A DNA stretch of 64,000 nt, from assembly GCA_946122785.1 (NCBI GenBank), contig CAMGYJ010000002.1, positions 57,127,703 to 57,191,702 of the forward strand, written 5' to 3'. Position 1 is the first letter of the stretch; the number at the start of each line of letters is the position of its first letter. Below the pieces are notes generated by a model. That model worked only from the letters and a program-made list of their open reading frames with translations. It made no database searches and was not told the DNA's origin. This document shows, one piece after another, positions 1 to 12,199 of the stretch. The translations under genes were made by a program, and so were the position numbers. Source of the DNA: Linum tenue (lineage: Eukaryota > Streptophyta > Magnoliopsida > Malpighiales > Linaceae).

Positions 1-595
1 CCAGCTAGCCTTTCAGCCATAATTTTAGTGATAATTTTGTAAACAAACTGGCAAAGACTAATGGGGCGGAGCTGCTTCATGGTCTCAACATTATCAACCT
101 TCGGGATCAAAGTCAGCCAGGTATGATTAAAGCTGCGGAGCAATCTGCTAGTCGAAAAGAACGAGCAGACCGCCGCAATCACCGACTCACCCACAATATC
201 CCAGAATGCTTTAAAATTTTTTCCGGTGAAGCCATCCGACCCAGGTGCCCATTTCAATCCCATGGAGAAACCCGTCTTTCGGACCTCGCTGGGAAGGACC
301 TCGGCAGTGAGGCTAGCATTCATAACATCAGTAACACGCTATGCTATGAGAAGATCAGCTACCCCATTAGTCATATCAAGCACCTGATTTTCAGAAGTAA
401 AGAGAGTTTGGTAAAAATCCGTGGCCACATCAGCCTTCCCTCTCTCATCCGTGATCCATTCCCCCGCATTATTATGGAGGCCAGCCACAAAATTCTGTTT
501 TCCACGAGCCCTAGTGACCGTATGAAAGTACGAATGAATTCTTGTCACCCTTCTTAAGCCACTGGACCCTCGATTTTTGCTTCATGGCTACACCA
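1..595 (-). mobile_element. LINE (L1-type) reverse transcriptase fragment, cut by window edge
   Basis: Minus-strand translation gives the linker and N-terminal part of a plant LINE ORF2. In order it shows a KQKSRVQWLKKGDKN-type block (about 595-540), DFYQTLFTSENQ (about 400), an SDGFTGKNFKAFWDIV-like block (about 230) and an LRPISLCQFVYKIITKIMAERL block at the left edge. These are typical of the region before and at the start of the RT domain. The frame is broken near 340, so this is a decayed copy. The rest of the RT lies beyond the window start. Family assignment is from motif memory; the subfamily is not determined. Confidence 0.85.
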
Positions 596-861
596 TTTAA
601 AACAATGTTATCGAGCTAGAGCTAATTAACATCTCCTATAAACATTAACTAAACTAAGCCAACTAAATTATTAAAATTAACTTAGTAATAGCAAACAAAA
701 CGACATGGACTTGGACTGAACTTGATTTAGATATCTTCATGATGAAGCAGGACACCTTTTTACATCCCGTGAAAGTTGAAACCAAGTCCTCCTTGCTCCT
801 TGTCAAATTACTAAAGAAAAAAACAATAATAACTTGATCCCAAAAAATTAAATTACAATCA

Positions 862-2986
862 TCAAACCATCTGAACGGACCTCGACGCATCAGCGTCGTA
901 CAACGAGTTGGTATACCTCCGCCCTTGCCCGTCGTCGTACGGCGACTTCTCCTCGCTCACCGTCGCCATCGAGTTCTCATACCTCCTACCGCCGCCGTAC
1001 CCGGCCACAAACTCCACCGGCAGCCCGCTCTTCGGGTTGAACGAGTACACATAGCTTTGGTCCTCCTGATTATCCTTGCCCCCGTACGCCGCTGGCCCCA
1101 CATCCTTGGAGTTCTCGAAGCTTCTCGAAGCATAATTCTCGTACGGCGAGCCAGGCTTGGAGTAAGTACTCCCCAGCCCCACCGAGCTGCCGGATCTCGC
1201 CACGCCACCCGCCGCCGCCGCCTCGCCCTCCCCCCACAGCGCGAACCCTTCCTCGCCGTGGGCGGCGTAGTCGCCGACGTACAGCTTGTCCTCCGACATC
1301 CTCAGCGGCACCAGCAGCCCGACCAGCCAGCAGATGGCGCTGGTGACGACGACGTTGAGGCCCGCGATGAAGAGCAGCCCCGCGGCCTGGACGCCCAGCT
1401 GGCGGAACCCGGCGGAGGCGTGGTTGTTCTGGAGGGCGTAGGCGAGGCCCGTGTAGCGCTCCCAGTCGGGCACCATGAAGAAGAGGCGGCAGAGCTTGGG
1501 GACGGCGAGGATGCCGGTGAGGATGCCGCCGAGTCCCCCCGCGACGGCGTGGGTGTGGAAGATGGCCATGGGATCGTCGACGTGGGTGAGGAAGGCGAGG
1601 CGCTTGTGGAGGACCATCATTGTGTACCACGGGATGCTTCCGGACACTACTCCCATTATTACTGCTGCCCACCCTTGCACCACACCTGCTCCATTGTCAA
1701 CAAGAAACATGTGTTATACGACATTTTAATCGTAGTTCAACTGTTTCATATACTTAGACCTAGAAATCACATATTCGAATTTCTAGTATTTCGGATCTGA
1801 CCAACCGTCGGATACTTTCTAAGAAAATACGGTATGTTTATGGTGGGGGTAATAGAATTAAATTAATTTAGTTACCTGCGGCAGGGGTGATGCAGACGAG
1901 GCCGGTGATCATGCCCTGGACGGCGCCGATGACGGATGGCTTGCCGAAGAAGATGCAGTCGAGGAGCAGCCACATCAGCAGGCTGACGGAGGTGCACACG
2001 TGTGTGTTTAGGACGGCGAGGGACGCGTCGATGCTGGCCGCAAAGGGTCCGCCGCCGTTGAACCCGCTCCAGCCCATCCACAGCAGCCCCGCTCCGGCCA
2101 GCGTCAGGATTATGTTGTTCGGCGGGAACTTCTCCCTGTCCTTGTCTAACCTCGGCCCCACCTATATACATATATATTTCGCCGGCAAATAAACAAATTA
2201 ATACAACCCCTAATTATGCACTTTAATATCTCAATTACAGTCCAATGAAATGACTTATTCCAACCACAAATTGTAACATGATGTATAGTTACATGAAAGT
2301 AAGTTTTACACTTTTACTTGTGCATTACTTTACTACACTAAACTTGAGAAAAAGGACAAGAAGAGAGCGTACACTAGGCTAGGCCTTACCCAAAACGACG
2401 CCGTGATGCCGGCGAAACCAGCGGAGACATGAATCACGTAGCCGCCGGAGAAATCAATGATCCCCAACTTGGCCAGCCACCCGTCGGGGCACCAAACGCT
2501 AAAGGCGCCCACCGTGTACGAGAACGTGAGCCAAAGCGGCACAAACATGGCCCAAGCCAGGAAATTCATCCGGCCCAGCAGACTCCCGGCCACCAAAACC
2601 AACGTAATGCAGGCGAAAACCCCTTGGAAAAACACCATGGTGGCGTTGGGGAAGTTCCCCAGAAACGCCTTCCTCAGCAGGAAGTCCTCGTCCAGGGAGG
2701 TCCCCGGGCGGCCCCAAAACGGCAGCATCTTGTCGCCGAACGACATGCGGTATCCCCACCCGACCCAGCACACCATGACGGCGGCGAAGGCGTAGAGGGC
2801 CATGAAGGCCGAGTTGACGGCCCATTTCTTCTTCACCAGGCTGCCGTAGAGGATGACCAGGCCCGGGATTGTCTGGAGGCCCACGAACGCCGCCGCCGAC
2901 AGCTGCCACGCGTTGTCGCCTTTGTTTAGCCACTCTGGGTTCGCCTCGTCGGGGACCAGGTTCGGAGGGAGCATGGCTTGCTCCAT
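862..2986 (-). CDS. AMT2: AMT2-type ammonium transporter (3 exons)
   Basis: High-affinity ammonium channel/transporter of the plasma membrane, AMT/MEP/Rh family, AMT2 (MEP-like) clade. The exons on the minus strand are 2986-2390, 2161-1876 and 1685-862. Each boundary is GT/AG and the frame is continuous (phases 0 and 1), giving 568 aa. Several hydrophobic membrane segments are visible. The pore twin histidines are H186 (in [10 protein letters not shown]) and H340 (in FHTHAVAGG). Other AMT2 hallmarks are [32 protein letters not shown] and the cytosolic [15 protein letters not shown] segment needed for trimer gating. Start ATG 2986 is the first codon of the conserved N-terminus ([15 protein letters not shown]). 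Oddity: the C-terminal tail after [10 protein letters not shown] is about 120 aa, longer than the roughly 45 aa I expect for AMT2;1. The tail is Gly/Ser/Tyr-rich with repeated YEN/YTNS motifs. Gene identity is secure; the exact paralog is not. Confidence 0.95.
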
Positions 2987-3166
2987 TAATTGCTTGATGT
3001 CTCTGTTATATTTCGCGGTGGTCTTTGAGTTGGTTTATAGTGGAATGTTGGGAAGATTTGAGAATGGCCGGCTAAGGGAGGCACAAAGGAAAATTTTGTC
3101 TTTTTTTCTTTCCTTTTTCGTTGTGGTTGTTGTTGTTGCTGTTGATAGATACGGCATGATTATAAA

Positions 3167-3172
3167 TTTATA
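3167..3172 (-). promoter_or_regulatory. candidate TATA box of AMT2
   Basis: TATAAA on the minus strand, inside a small palindrome (TTATAAATTTATAA), about 180 bp upstream of the AMT2 start codon. It would leave a 5' UTR of about 150 nt. A second TATAAA at 3038-3033 lies only about 47 bp from the ATG and is less likely. Inference only. Confidence 0.3.
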
Positions 3173-4236
3173 ATAGTTATTTATGGTGAAAGTGAACTTA
3201 TATATGTTGAATGATTCTAAAAAAATATTTGGCGGAATATCCAAAACTTTTGGTGGGTTGTGACAAGCAACGAAGCTCGCCAAGTATAATCTTTGTGAAA
3301 GATTTTGGGATATACGAGACAAATCAATTTAATTGGTGATTCTGCTGCTAAAATAAATGGGAGGTGGTGAATTAACTGGCCTTTTTAGTCATTCGATCGC
3401 ATATTGAATGGCCTTTTTAGCTCATTATGGTATGCATGTATTTAAAATTATGAATTTTTGATTGAATATATGAAAAAAAAATGTAATTACATATCTAAGC
3501 ACATCTTATTATAAGCAATCAAGTAGTTGAATTGAAGACAAAAGGATAAGCCAGCTGCAGTGGTGGAGTCAGGAGATCGAAATAGGTGTGTGCTATAAAT
3601 ATATGAACAAATATTTTAGAAAGTTAATATTCATGTACCTAATTCATTCGTCTAAGAAAACCAAAATATATTAATACAAGTTTCTTTCTCTATAAACAAC
3701 AATGACTCCAGAGTAGATGATGGGTTGAATTAATTAATTAAAGCTTTTAAAATGGGGATGCTATATATGATTGCAACATCGTCAATCAATATCAGTATCT
3801 CCGGTGATCATCTAAAATTCCCATATGGAGGATTGAGCAATAAGATGAGGACAAGTAAAAGTTGAGTGACAGACAATGCAGGCTTTGGATCCTACATATG
3901 GACAGAGATGGCACTGGCTTCCAAGGGTAGTAGGTCCAAATTACATTGTTGTGTTGGCCGTCCAAGGAATGCACAAGTTGTAATTGTAACACTAATTTTA
4001 TTCCTTCAACCGCAGGCTTACTTGATACGTGCAATTTGCCAATGAGAAGTGCATGTGTCCAATAAATGGGCCTTATCATCAACGAGCATTTTGGGCTTCA
4101 TGTTAGAAACCCACGGTGAGTATGTAAGTTTGGGCCCACTCTCTTCTGAACTTTAGGATGGCTTTATCAACTGAACTTGAATCTGTAGACTGAAAGAAGA
4201 GGGCGGGGTCTTGGGCTGCGCAGAACTACCAAAATG
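3173..4236. other. intergenic, no gene seen
   Basis: AT-rich DNA between the AMT2 promoter and a LINE. No open frame resembling a known protein and no RNA gene was recognised on either strand. Probably holds distal AMT2 promoter sequence. Confidence 0.5.
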
Positions 4237-4269
4237 AAAAAAAGCCTTTTTTTTAGGAAGACAGGACGT

Positions 4270-7200
4270 CATTGCATCCTAAATCGTATTAATAATAGAA
4301 CGATCCATGGAGATTGCCATGGAATCATACAAGAGCCAGTTACACAAAGTTGGATCGTATACATTGCAAGGATGTGTACCAAAAGTGGCCTCGTGGCCTT
4401 TGCTTGCCAAATAATCGGCAGCAAAATTCCTCTCCCTATAAACATGGGATACAGAAACATCCCAATCCAAATAAAAAACTTTCCGATCCGAGCAGCAATA
4501 AGACCGTGGCGATGGTCTTGGTCCAGGTGGTTCTTCATGATGGTGACGGCTGTAGATGAATCCAGCTTGAGTTCCACCTTGCGGAATCCCATTCCCACGC
4601 TCGATGGAGGCCAATCTCACCTCCCTTCAGCTTAGACATGGTGATTGTGCAGTGTCCCAGGTTTCATACAAAGGCCTCCAGGCAGTGCCCAAGGTTGTTG
4701 CGGATTAACCCCCTGCAGCAGCATTGCCTAACTCGGATCGGACCGACCCATCAGTCCGGATTTGTACCCATCCCTCACGAGGCGGTTTCCACGTAATGGG
4801 TGAGAAGATGTAATGGTTCTTTGGCATCAGTATGCACCTTTCGTCATTGATTCTTGCTTGTTCATACACACAAACCCACGAACAGATTCTGCTTATGAGG
4901 TCGGCTTCAAAGTATCTTTTTCCATCCATCACCTCTTCGTTTCTCTGCTTCCAGATCAGCCAGCAAGCAATGCCAAATCTGAACCCCCCCATTCTCTTCT
5001 CTAATATTGTCCATCATCCATTGATTGAAGTTCCTCAAATCGTGTGGCTGATGGTCAATCTTCAGGAATCGCCTTACTCCTTCTGTCTTCCTGCAATGTC
5101 TGAGAATATGTTCAGTAGTTTCGATCTCACCATCACAAGCTTTGCAGTTTGTGTCTGATGTCATGTTTCTGGTTGCTCGTTCATAGTTGGTGAGAAGCCT
5201 GTTGTGCAGAACGAGCCAGAGAAAATGTTTCACTCTGCTTGGTCCCTTCCATTTCCAGAGCTCTTTCCATCCCAGTTCAGGATCGTTCCCAGTCTCATTG
5301 GAAGCAAGGAGGTAGGCTGACTTGAACCTGAACCTGCCATCCCTTTCCAGTCCCCAAATCGTCGTGTCCTCTCCCAAATCCCGAGCTGGTGTCTCCATTC
5401 CTTCAATACAACAAAGGATATCATTAGGAAGGAGAGATTTCAGGTGTCTCCAGTCCCACTCACCTTTGTCATCAACCATTTCAGCCACAGTCATTGATTG
5501 CTCCTCCTTTGTTAACGCTCTAAGGCAGTGTTCTCCCAGGACAGTTTCATGATCGATCCAATGATGATTCCAGAAATCGGTTGTTCTGCTGTCTCTAATG
5601 CTCCACACTGTGGCTTGTTGCATCAGTGGGAATGCTTTACGAATGCCCCTCCATAAACTGGAGTGATTGATGCTCTTCATTCCCACTATCCTCCCTTCTC
5701 GTTGGTGGAAATACTTCCCCTGCATCACTCTCACCCATAGCTCAACCTTGTTGTTGAGGATCCTCCATGCCAGTTTCACCATGTAGGCAAGGTAGAGGCT
5801 GCGAGCTGATCGCAAACCAAGTCCTCCTTGCTGTTTTGGTCTACAAACCTTTTCCCAGGAAACCAGATGGACCTTCCTCTTTCCTTCCTGTGATCCCCAA
5901 ACAAACCATCAAATTCTGCTATCAATCTCATCACAGATAGAAGCAGGTAACATGGTCGTTTGCATAGCATAGGTTGGGAGCGCATTTAAAACAGATAAGG
6001 CAAGAGTAACTCTCCCAGTAAGGGAGAGGGTCTTAGCCTTCCACATTGTGAGTTTCTTGTCCATCTTCTCGAGAATATACTTGTAGCTGCTCTTTGAGAT
6101 TCGTCCATGGAGGACATGAACCCCCAGGTATCTTCCAAGGTCATCTGTTTCTTGAATCCCCAACTTGTGGCAGATCTCTCTTTGAACAAGCGTTTTAGTG
6201 TTTTTGGAGAAGAGAACCCTTGACTTTTCCCGGATGATCAGCTCCCCAGATGCATTGCAGAAGTCCTCAACGCAGCTCATGACAACATCAGCCTGTCTCG
6301 GATTAGCTTCTGCAACAACACGAGGTCGTCAGCGTAGAATAAGTGGGAAAGGGGCGGACCTCCTGGTGATAGGTAGAGAGGCTTCCAGTTCCAATCTGTC
6401 ACAGCTTTTTCAATTCAGTGACTGAGTCTTTCAATGCAAAGGGTGAAGAGGTACGGTGACAGAGGGCATCCTTGGCGGAGTCCCCTGCTTGGAGAGAAGC
6501 ATTCAGTTTCCCCGCCATTCCAGAGCACTTGCAACTTAGTAGAAGAGACGCATTGCATAACAATAGACACAAAGGGGGTTGGGAAGCCAGTCAGGATCAA
6601 GGTCTACTCAAGGAAGCTCCACGAGATACGATTATATGCTTTTGCAAGATCGATCTTCGGAAGCATCATGCCTTTCTTGCCTGATCTCCTAGCCATTGTG
6701 TGCACTGTTTCCTGAAGAATCAGAATATTGTTAAAAATGTGGCGCTTAGGAACAAAACTTGTTTGGTTCTGTTTCACTAATTTGGCCATAAATCCCTTGA
6801 TCCTGTTCGCAAGACATTTTGTCACAGTCTTGTACCCCACGTTACATAGACTGATGGGTCTGAAATCAACCATGGAGTTGGGGGTATCAATCTTGAGGAT
6901 AAGCATCAATATGGTCTCATTGATTGATCGAATGCGACTACTATTGAGGAAGCAGTCCTGAATAAACCTGCAAAAATCACCACCAACATTATCCCAACAT
7001 TTCTGGAAGAAGAGGGCATGGAAGCCATCTTTTCCAGGAGCCTTGAGCCCATTCATATCTTTGATGACTGCTCTTATCTCATCGTTGGATGGTGGGAGGG
7101 TGATCCTATTGAGAAGACCCTGATTGATCTGGGGGAAGAGGTTAGGAATGGCGGCACAAGGCTGGTGGGAGTTAGTAGTGAATAATTTCATATAGAAATC

Positions 7201-8400
7201 CCTTGCCATCTCCACCAGGATTGTCGGATCAGAGATCCAGCTTCCATAATCCACTTTGAGGTAGGTAATCCGATTTCTTCTCCTTCTAGACTTGGTGCTT
7301 GTGTGGAAGAATCGAGTATTCTGATCCCCAAAAAGGAACTAGTTTGATCAAGACTTCTGTAGCCACAAGATCTCCTCCTGCCATAGAGTTTCTTCAAGCT
7401 CTTCTCTGATCTGTTGCTCCATAGCGAGCGAGCTTCTACTCTTGGATGACTCGTTGAATTTTTCAATCCTCTACAGGCGGCTAGCAAGCTGTCTTTTCCT
7501 TTTGAAAATGTTACCAAAGATTTCCTTATTCCAAGCTTGGAGCTTCTCAGAGAGTGCCTGCAAGGAAGAAGGGAAATCATGGCAGCAATTCCACAAATCT
7601 GAAAGAAAGGGGAAAGAACTCAGGGTGAGCAATCTAGGGAGCGAGAAATTGGAAGCGTCTCACCCGTTTAGTATTGTCACATTGCTCTTTGTTGCTGGTG
7701 AGGATGGGACGATGATCGGACTTGAGTTTGATCAGATGCAAGGTGGAGGAAGAAGGGAATTTCTGGATCCACTCCAGGTTACAAAGACTTCGATCCAATC
7801 GTTCCCTGATTCTGGACATTTTGGTGAACCAAGTGAACTTAGGCCCAGGGAACCCAATGTCAACAAGACTGCATTCATTGATGCAGTCATTGAAGTCCCT
7901 GACCTTGGCCTGGCAGAAGGGCGCTCCACCCATCTTCTCAGAAGGCCCTGTAATCGAGTTGAATTCGACCGTAAGCAACCAAGGAACTCTAGTTCTTCTC
8001 CCAATGTTCTTGAGATGCTGCACAAATCTTTACAATCGTGCTCATTAGGACTAGCATACACAGTTGTGATCACCCCCACCACTTGGTTGCCACTCCAGTA
8101 TCTCATATGGATAAACTGTTTCTGACAATCAATGAGTTCCAGGTTGATCTGCTGGCTAATCCAAAGAACCTAGATACCCCCGCTGAATCCAGAGGCATCA
8201 GAAATTTCCCATGAATCAAAACCTAAGGTCTTGATGACATCCAAAGTGTCTTTCCCACTAATTCGTGGTTCAAGGATACATACCACATTAGGGGAATTAG
8301 CAGCTCTATACAAATCGAGTGTGGGTTTGAACTTTTGGTGCTTCGCACCACTGCAATTCCAGGAGAGGATCTTTATCATTAAAACTGAGGAAGATGAATC
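4270..8400 (-). pseudogene. LINE ORF2 (endonuclease, reverse transcriptase, RNase H), broken
   Basis: The endonuclease domain begins near 8380 (IKILSWNCSGAKH) and continues to about 7600. The RT domain spans about 7580-5900. It shows LKAPGKDGFHALFFQKCW, DFRPISLCNVGYK, KIDLAKAYNRISWSFLE, GLRQGCPLSPYLFTLC and a downstream TMWKAKTLSLTGR block. The zf-RVT region is at 5815-4907, with a CKAC...H..C pattern. An RNase H domain follows at about 4900-4270 (IRTDGSVRSE near 4760; VYRERNFAADYLASKGH near 4410). Several stops and frameshifts separate these blocks. The domain order is that of plant L1 elements. Confidence 0.85.
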
Positions 8401-8425
8401 TCCTAAAACACCCCAGGAGTTGGAA

Positions 8426-10312
8426 TCAACATGTATCGGCAGCCATGGCCGTCGCTCCATTTTCTTTCCTGCTCTCTGTCTTAACAGAGGAGATCACATT
8501 GATGTTTTTCTGTTCTCCTGCTGGCACATTGGCTTGACCAAATGATATCCTCCTAGGGGGAATTGTGTCTTCCTGCTGGCCACCATTGGCACTTCCACAG
8601 ATCACTCGTTCCTGGTTTCTTGGGGTGATCTGTTTCGTGCGGCTATCATTACCACTAGTGGATTCATCTGGGGGGTTTCTTTTGTTTGTGGTCATCCTTA
8701 GAGGTGGGCGTTGAAGAGAGATATGTCCCCTGTTTTGGTGTGCCCACAGCTCCCCCTTTCTTGACATTGTCCCCATTTCCCTGTCATAACCCGAGGGTGC
8801 CATTAGAGGGAGTCAGGGTGCCTTTGCTGGTCAATTTGGATGTGGATGCTGACTTGAGGGCTTCGGGTGACTCCTTCTGGTTCTCCTTTCTATTGTCAGT
8901 GCCCTGTTTCTGCTTCTGTTTACCATCTGCTTTATTCTTCAGTTGGCTCTCCTTGTCTTTGTCTTTGTCTTTCCCTTTCTTCACTTTCTCCTTCTGACCA
9001 TCAGTCTTCTTTTGTGTCTTGGCATCTCCCTTTGGCTGAGGTTTGGAAGCAGCATCCTCACTGGGATTATCTCTTGCATTTTCAGTGATTTCGACTTCCT
9101 CCATCACCTCTTCCAGAAGGGAGCTAAAACGTGATCCTGTTGGCGCGACATCGGCTTGTTTACTGCCCTCTCCTTCCCCTTCCTTGTTCGGGTGCCTTCT
9201 CTGTGGTTGTTTCTTCCATTTAGTTCTGGTGGCTAACATCCATGGCCCGAATTCTTCGAGGATCTCCGGACGAATTTCCTGCTTTTTACTCATCTCTTCG
9301 TTTTTCTCACTTTGCTCCTCCTTCCCTGATTTGTTCTCAGGGCAATCTTCCTCAAGATGCCCAAATTTTCCGCAGGAGAAGCAGACCGTGTGTAGGCCTT
9401 CGTATTCAATTCGTCTCACATTGCGTTTAATCCTGTACTTTGAAACCAACCTTTTTTGAAGGTCGATTTCAATACAGATTCGGGCATAGTTGCCTCTGAC
9501 CCCATTGGCAGTATTGAATTCGATCTTCTCGAGCCTTCCAATATTGTTCCCAATATCAGTAAAGTCTCATGGTCAAAGTAAGCAAGTTGGAGTCTTGGAA
9601 GCCTTACCCACACTGTCGTTCTGTCGATCGTGTCGAAGTTTGGGTCGAAATCGATCCTCCATGGTTCTGAGACAATGTAGTAGTCCTCCATCGTCCATGG
9701 CCCGCCGTAGAGGGCTCTGTCCTGATCTAGCTGGGAGTCGAAGGTTGCCTAGAAATAGCCATTGCCCACATCACTGATGTGGACGCCCCCTGTTCTGGCC
9801 CAGAGTCTCTAGGTTCTTCGTTGGACGAAGGCGAAAGGGAAGCTTTTCCCCAGGATTCGAAAGGTAATGGCTCTCTAGAACTTCTGGCAAATTTTGGCAA
9901 CTGTTCTCTTCTCGATTCGAATAGTAGGGCATTCCGTGTCGTCATCAGCATCTTCGTTATCAGACTCATCCGACATGAGTTCATCCCCTTCTTGAATGTC
10001 GATTGGTGGGCCATTTCTGAGCATTCGGTCTTTGTAAGACGATTGGATGCATTTTGAGGATCCCTCTCCCCCTTTGAGCGGCTGAGTCTTTGCCCCTTCC
10101 TGACTCTTGATAACCACATCTTCATCGGAGCTATCTGCCTCATATGTTACAGTTACCACGGCAACATCCATCTCTCCCTGTCCACCGAAGCCAGCGTTAG
10201 AGGTCGATTTTGACTTTTTGGTGGGTTGGGCAGGCGATCCCGACGGCAAATTCGGCGGTTCCCTGCTTCTAATGGTCGTCTCATCCGTTGGAGACATTGC
10301 TCTAACGGTCAA
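8426..10312 (-). pseudogene. LINE ORF1 (gag-like nucleic-acid binding protein), broken
   Basis: The reading starts at 10312 (MTVRAMSPTDE) and passes through several frames. An SYKDRML block, typical of plant LINE ORF1 N-termini, lies near 10045. A DUF4283-like segment (about 9400-9770) contains YYIVSEPWRIDFDP and RTTVWVRLPRLQLAYFD. A CCHC zinc knuckle, CFSCGKFGHLEEDC, is near 9350. A long charged K/E/D-rich tail follows (8790-9250). ORF1 proteins bind element RNA and act as chaperones. Frameshifts near 9875, 9440 and 8790 make it non-functional. Confidence 0.8.
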
Positions 10313-10361
10313 AGGGGAAAGAAAACTAGGAGAGAGTGCAGAGGGTACTTCTCTCTAACTT

Positions 10362-10363
<2 letters not shown>

Positions 10364-10412
<49 letters not shown>
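10364..10412. repeat. (CT)n microsatellite
   Basis: A 49-bp uninterrupted CT tract in the 5' leader of the LINE (GA on the element strand). It starts about 50 bp upstream of the ORF1 start codon. Confidence 0.97.
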
Positions 10413-10418
<6 letters not shown>

Positions 10419-10443
10419 TCGGTTCTCTTCTAAAAAAAGCCTT

Positions 10444-12196
10444 CGTTGATCTAATGGCAAAAAAAAAAAGCCTTCATGTTAAAGATTGCCTGGCCATTGG
10501 TGACGGAGCCATGCAGTTTTTGGGCCTGAACTATCATTATCAAAATATTTATGAGCTATGGAAGTAGGATGGAGGTCACGGGTGAATGGAAGGCTGTCCC
10601 AACTTGTAACGGGAAATCATAAGGAAGCAGCATCTCATACCACAAGGTATAACGTGGAACATAAAAAACGGACAACAAACAACATTCTGGACCGATCGTT
10701 GGCTTCAGGACAGACCGCCATCAGTTTAGTTTGCGGAGAATTTTTTTAAGGCGGTATGGAGTTCAACTGTTGGCGAGCTCGTTCTGAATGAGAATTGGGA
10801 TATAGACTATCTTCGGGCTTTCCTTCCAGAGCAGATGATAATGCATATACGCAGATAAAAGCACATTTCTATGTAAAATCGTTTTGGTGATATGGAAGAG
10901 TAAAATCGTAAGCTTTTAAACTTAAAAGCGCGGTTTTAACTACAATAGTTATAAAAATGTGATTCTGCATATAAACTTTTTGGTGACCTAAAAAGTAAAA
11001 ACGTAAGTTTTTAAACTTAAACCGCGATTTTGCCTACATTATACAGCTTCATCCTGTTCCCCAGGAGCCTGGAGCGGCCACACCAAGCTGGCGGTTGTCA
11101 GCTTCTGGTGAGTTTTCGATCAAGTCAACTTACCAGCTACTTCGAGCAGGAGAGGTGGAGGGTGGCCATAACTATCCTGTGTGGACAGCCTGGAGCACAC
11201 GAAAACCTTCCTCCGGTTGGTTTTGCATGGCCAGTTGCTCACGAAAGGAGAAAGACGATGTCTACACTTAGCTCAAGGAGATAACTGCCATATCTGCGAC
11301 AATGGACTAGAGACTCTAATCCATGTAATACGAGATTGCCCATATGCCCACGCAGCTTGGTCGAAAGTGTTAATGGATGAACCGGATGCGGTCTTCTTTG
11401 AGAATGATATTGATAAGTGGATGTTGCACTACCTTGCAGATCAGAGCAATACAATATGTTTATCCCTTTTTGCTATCTTTTGCTGCAAACTTTGACAGAA
11501 CAGGAACCTCTGGGTATTTGAGAAGAAGCTCGCAACTATCAACCAACTCGTTCACCATATCAAGAAGCTTAGAAGACAAGTGGATCTTGCCTGGTCGAGG
11601 TGGTGACAAGTGTTGGGAGAAGGTTTGGGACTCGTTCAACGACTGATCAGCTGGCAGGAACCCCTGGATGGATGGACTGTTTCAATACCAATGGATTAGT
11701 AATAGGAGCGTAGGGGGGCCGGACCGCGGATGGTGGCGTACTTAGGGGAAGTGATAAAAGATTTATTAAAGCTTTTTTGCAGTCAATTTTGGAGGAGGAT
11801 CCATTACACATGCCGAGTTAGCAGGGATGGTTCATGGTCTTTGAATGGCTTGGAACAAAGGGCTAGGTAAGATTGTTTTACAAACTGATTCAATTGCATG
11901 GATTGATCTTATCCACTCGGCCCCTATACGCAACCCTCACCATATTTTTGTGTCCGAGGTGAGAAAGCTTATATAGTTGAATTGGAAGGTTCAACTTATC
12001 CACGTGTTTCGTGAGAGCAACTTTATTGCTGATTATTTGGCCTCTGTAGGCCATTCATTATCTGTTGGAGTTCATTTTTACGATTAACCGAGCCTGCTTT
12101 GAGATATTGGTTGTATTTTGATAGGATTAGAGTCCAAACGATTCGCTTAGTTAATACTTAAGGGTTAGAGCGCCCCTCTGCGCTTTGTTTCTCACA
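10444..12196 (+). mobile_element. 5'-truncated LINE, zf-RVT and RNase H part
   Basis: Plus-strand fragment of a second LINE. Conserved pieces include VGELVLNENWDIDYLRAFLP (about 10765-10830), TKTFLRLVLHGQLLTKGERR and CHICDNGLETLIHVIRDC (11196-11340, the zf-RVT domain). The end of an RNase H domain, VFRESNFIADYLASVGHSL, is at about 12008-12066. The element ends in an A-run at about 12198 (CTCACAAAAAAAA). A roughly 200-bp AT-rich insertion splits it at about 10843-11045. Stops and frameshifts are frequent. Confidence 0.8.
10843..11045. repeat. AT-rich insertion with internal direct repeat
   Basis: Interrupts the LINE coding sequence. Two related units (about 10898-10945 and 10994-11040) share CGTAAGYTTTTAAACTTAAA followed by a CGCGRTTTT block, and each unit is followed by ACTACA or CCTACA. 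It could be a small MITE, but no clear terminal repeats or target duplication were identified. Confidence 0.45.
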
Positions 12197-12199
12197 AAA

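Larger units (their letters stand above)
4249..10431 (-). mobile_element. L1-type LINE, nearly full length, decayed
   Basis: A non-LTR retrotransposon about 6.2 kb long, read on the minus strand. It shows ORF1 (gag-like, zinc knuckle) followed by ORF2 (endonuclease, RT, zf-RVT, RNase H). The 3' end is a short T-run on the plus strand (4249-4254), i.e. an A-tail on the element strand. The 12-mer AAAAAAAGCCTT occurs at 4237-4248 and 10432-10443 and is a plausible target-site duplication; being A-rich, it could also be chance. The 5' leader contains a GA/CT microsatellite. All long frames are interrupted, so the copy is dead. Confidence 0.85.

Noticed and set aside
925..1800. Long plus-strand open frames opposite the AMT2 exons
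   Set aside because: They are antisense to a well-supported coding exon in GC-rich sequence and have no domain.
4234..4635. Plus-strand open frame of 133 aa
   Set aside because: Antisense to the RNase H end of the LINE, which has clear motifs on the minus strand.
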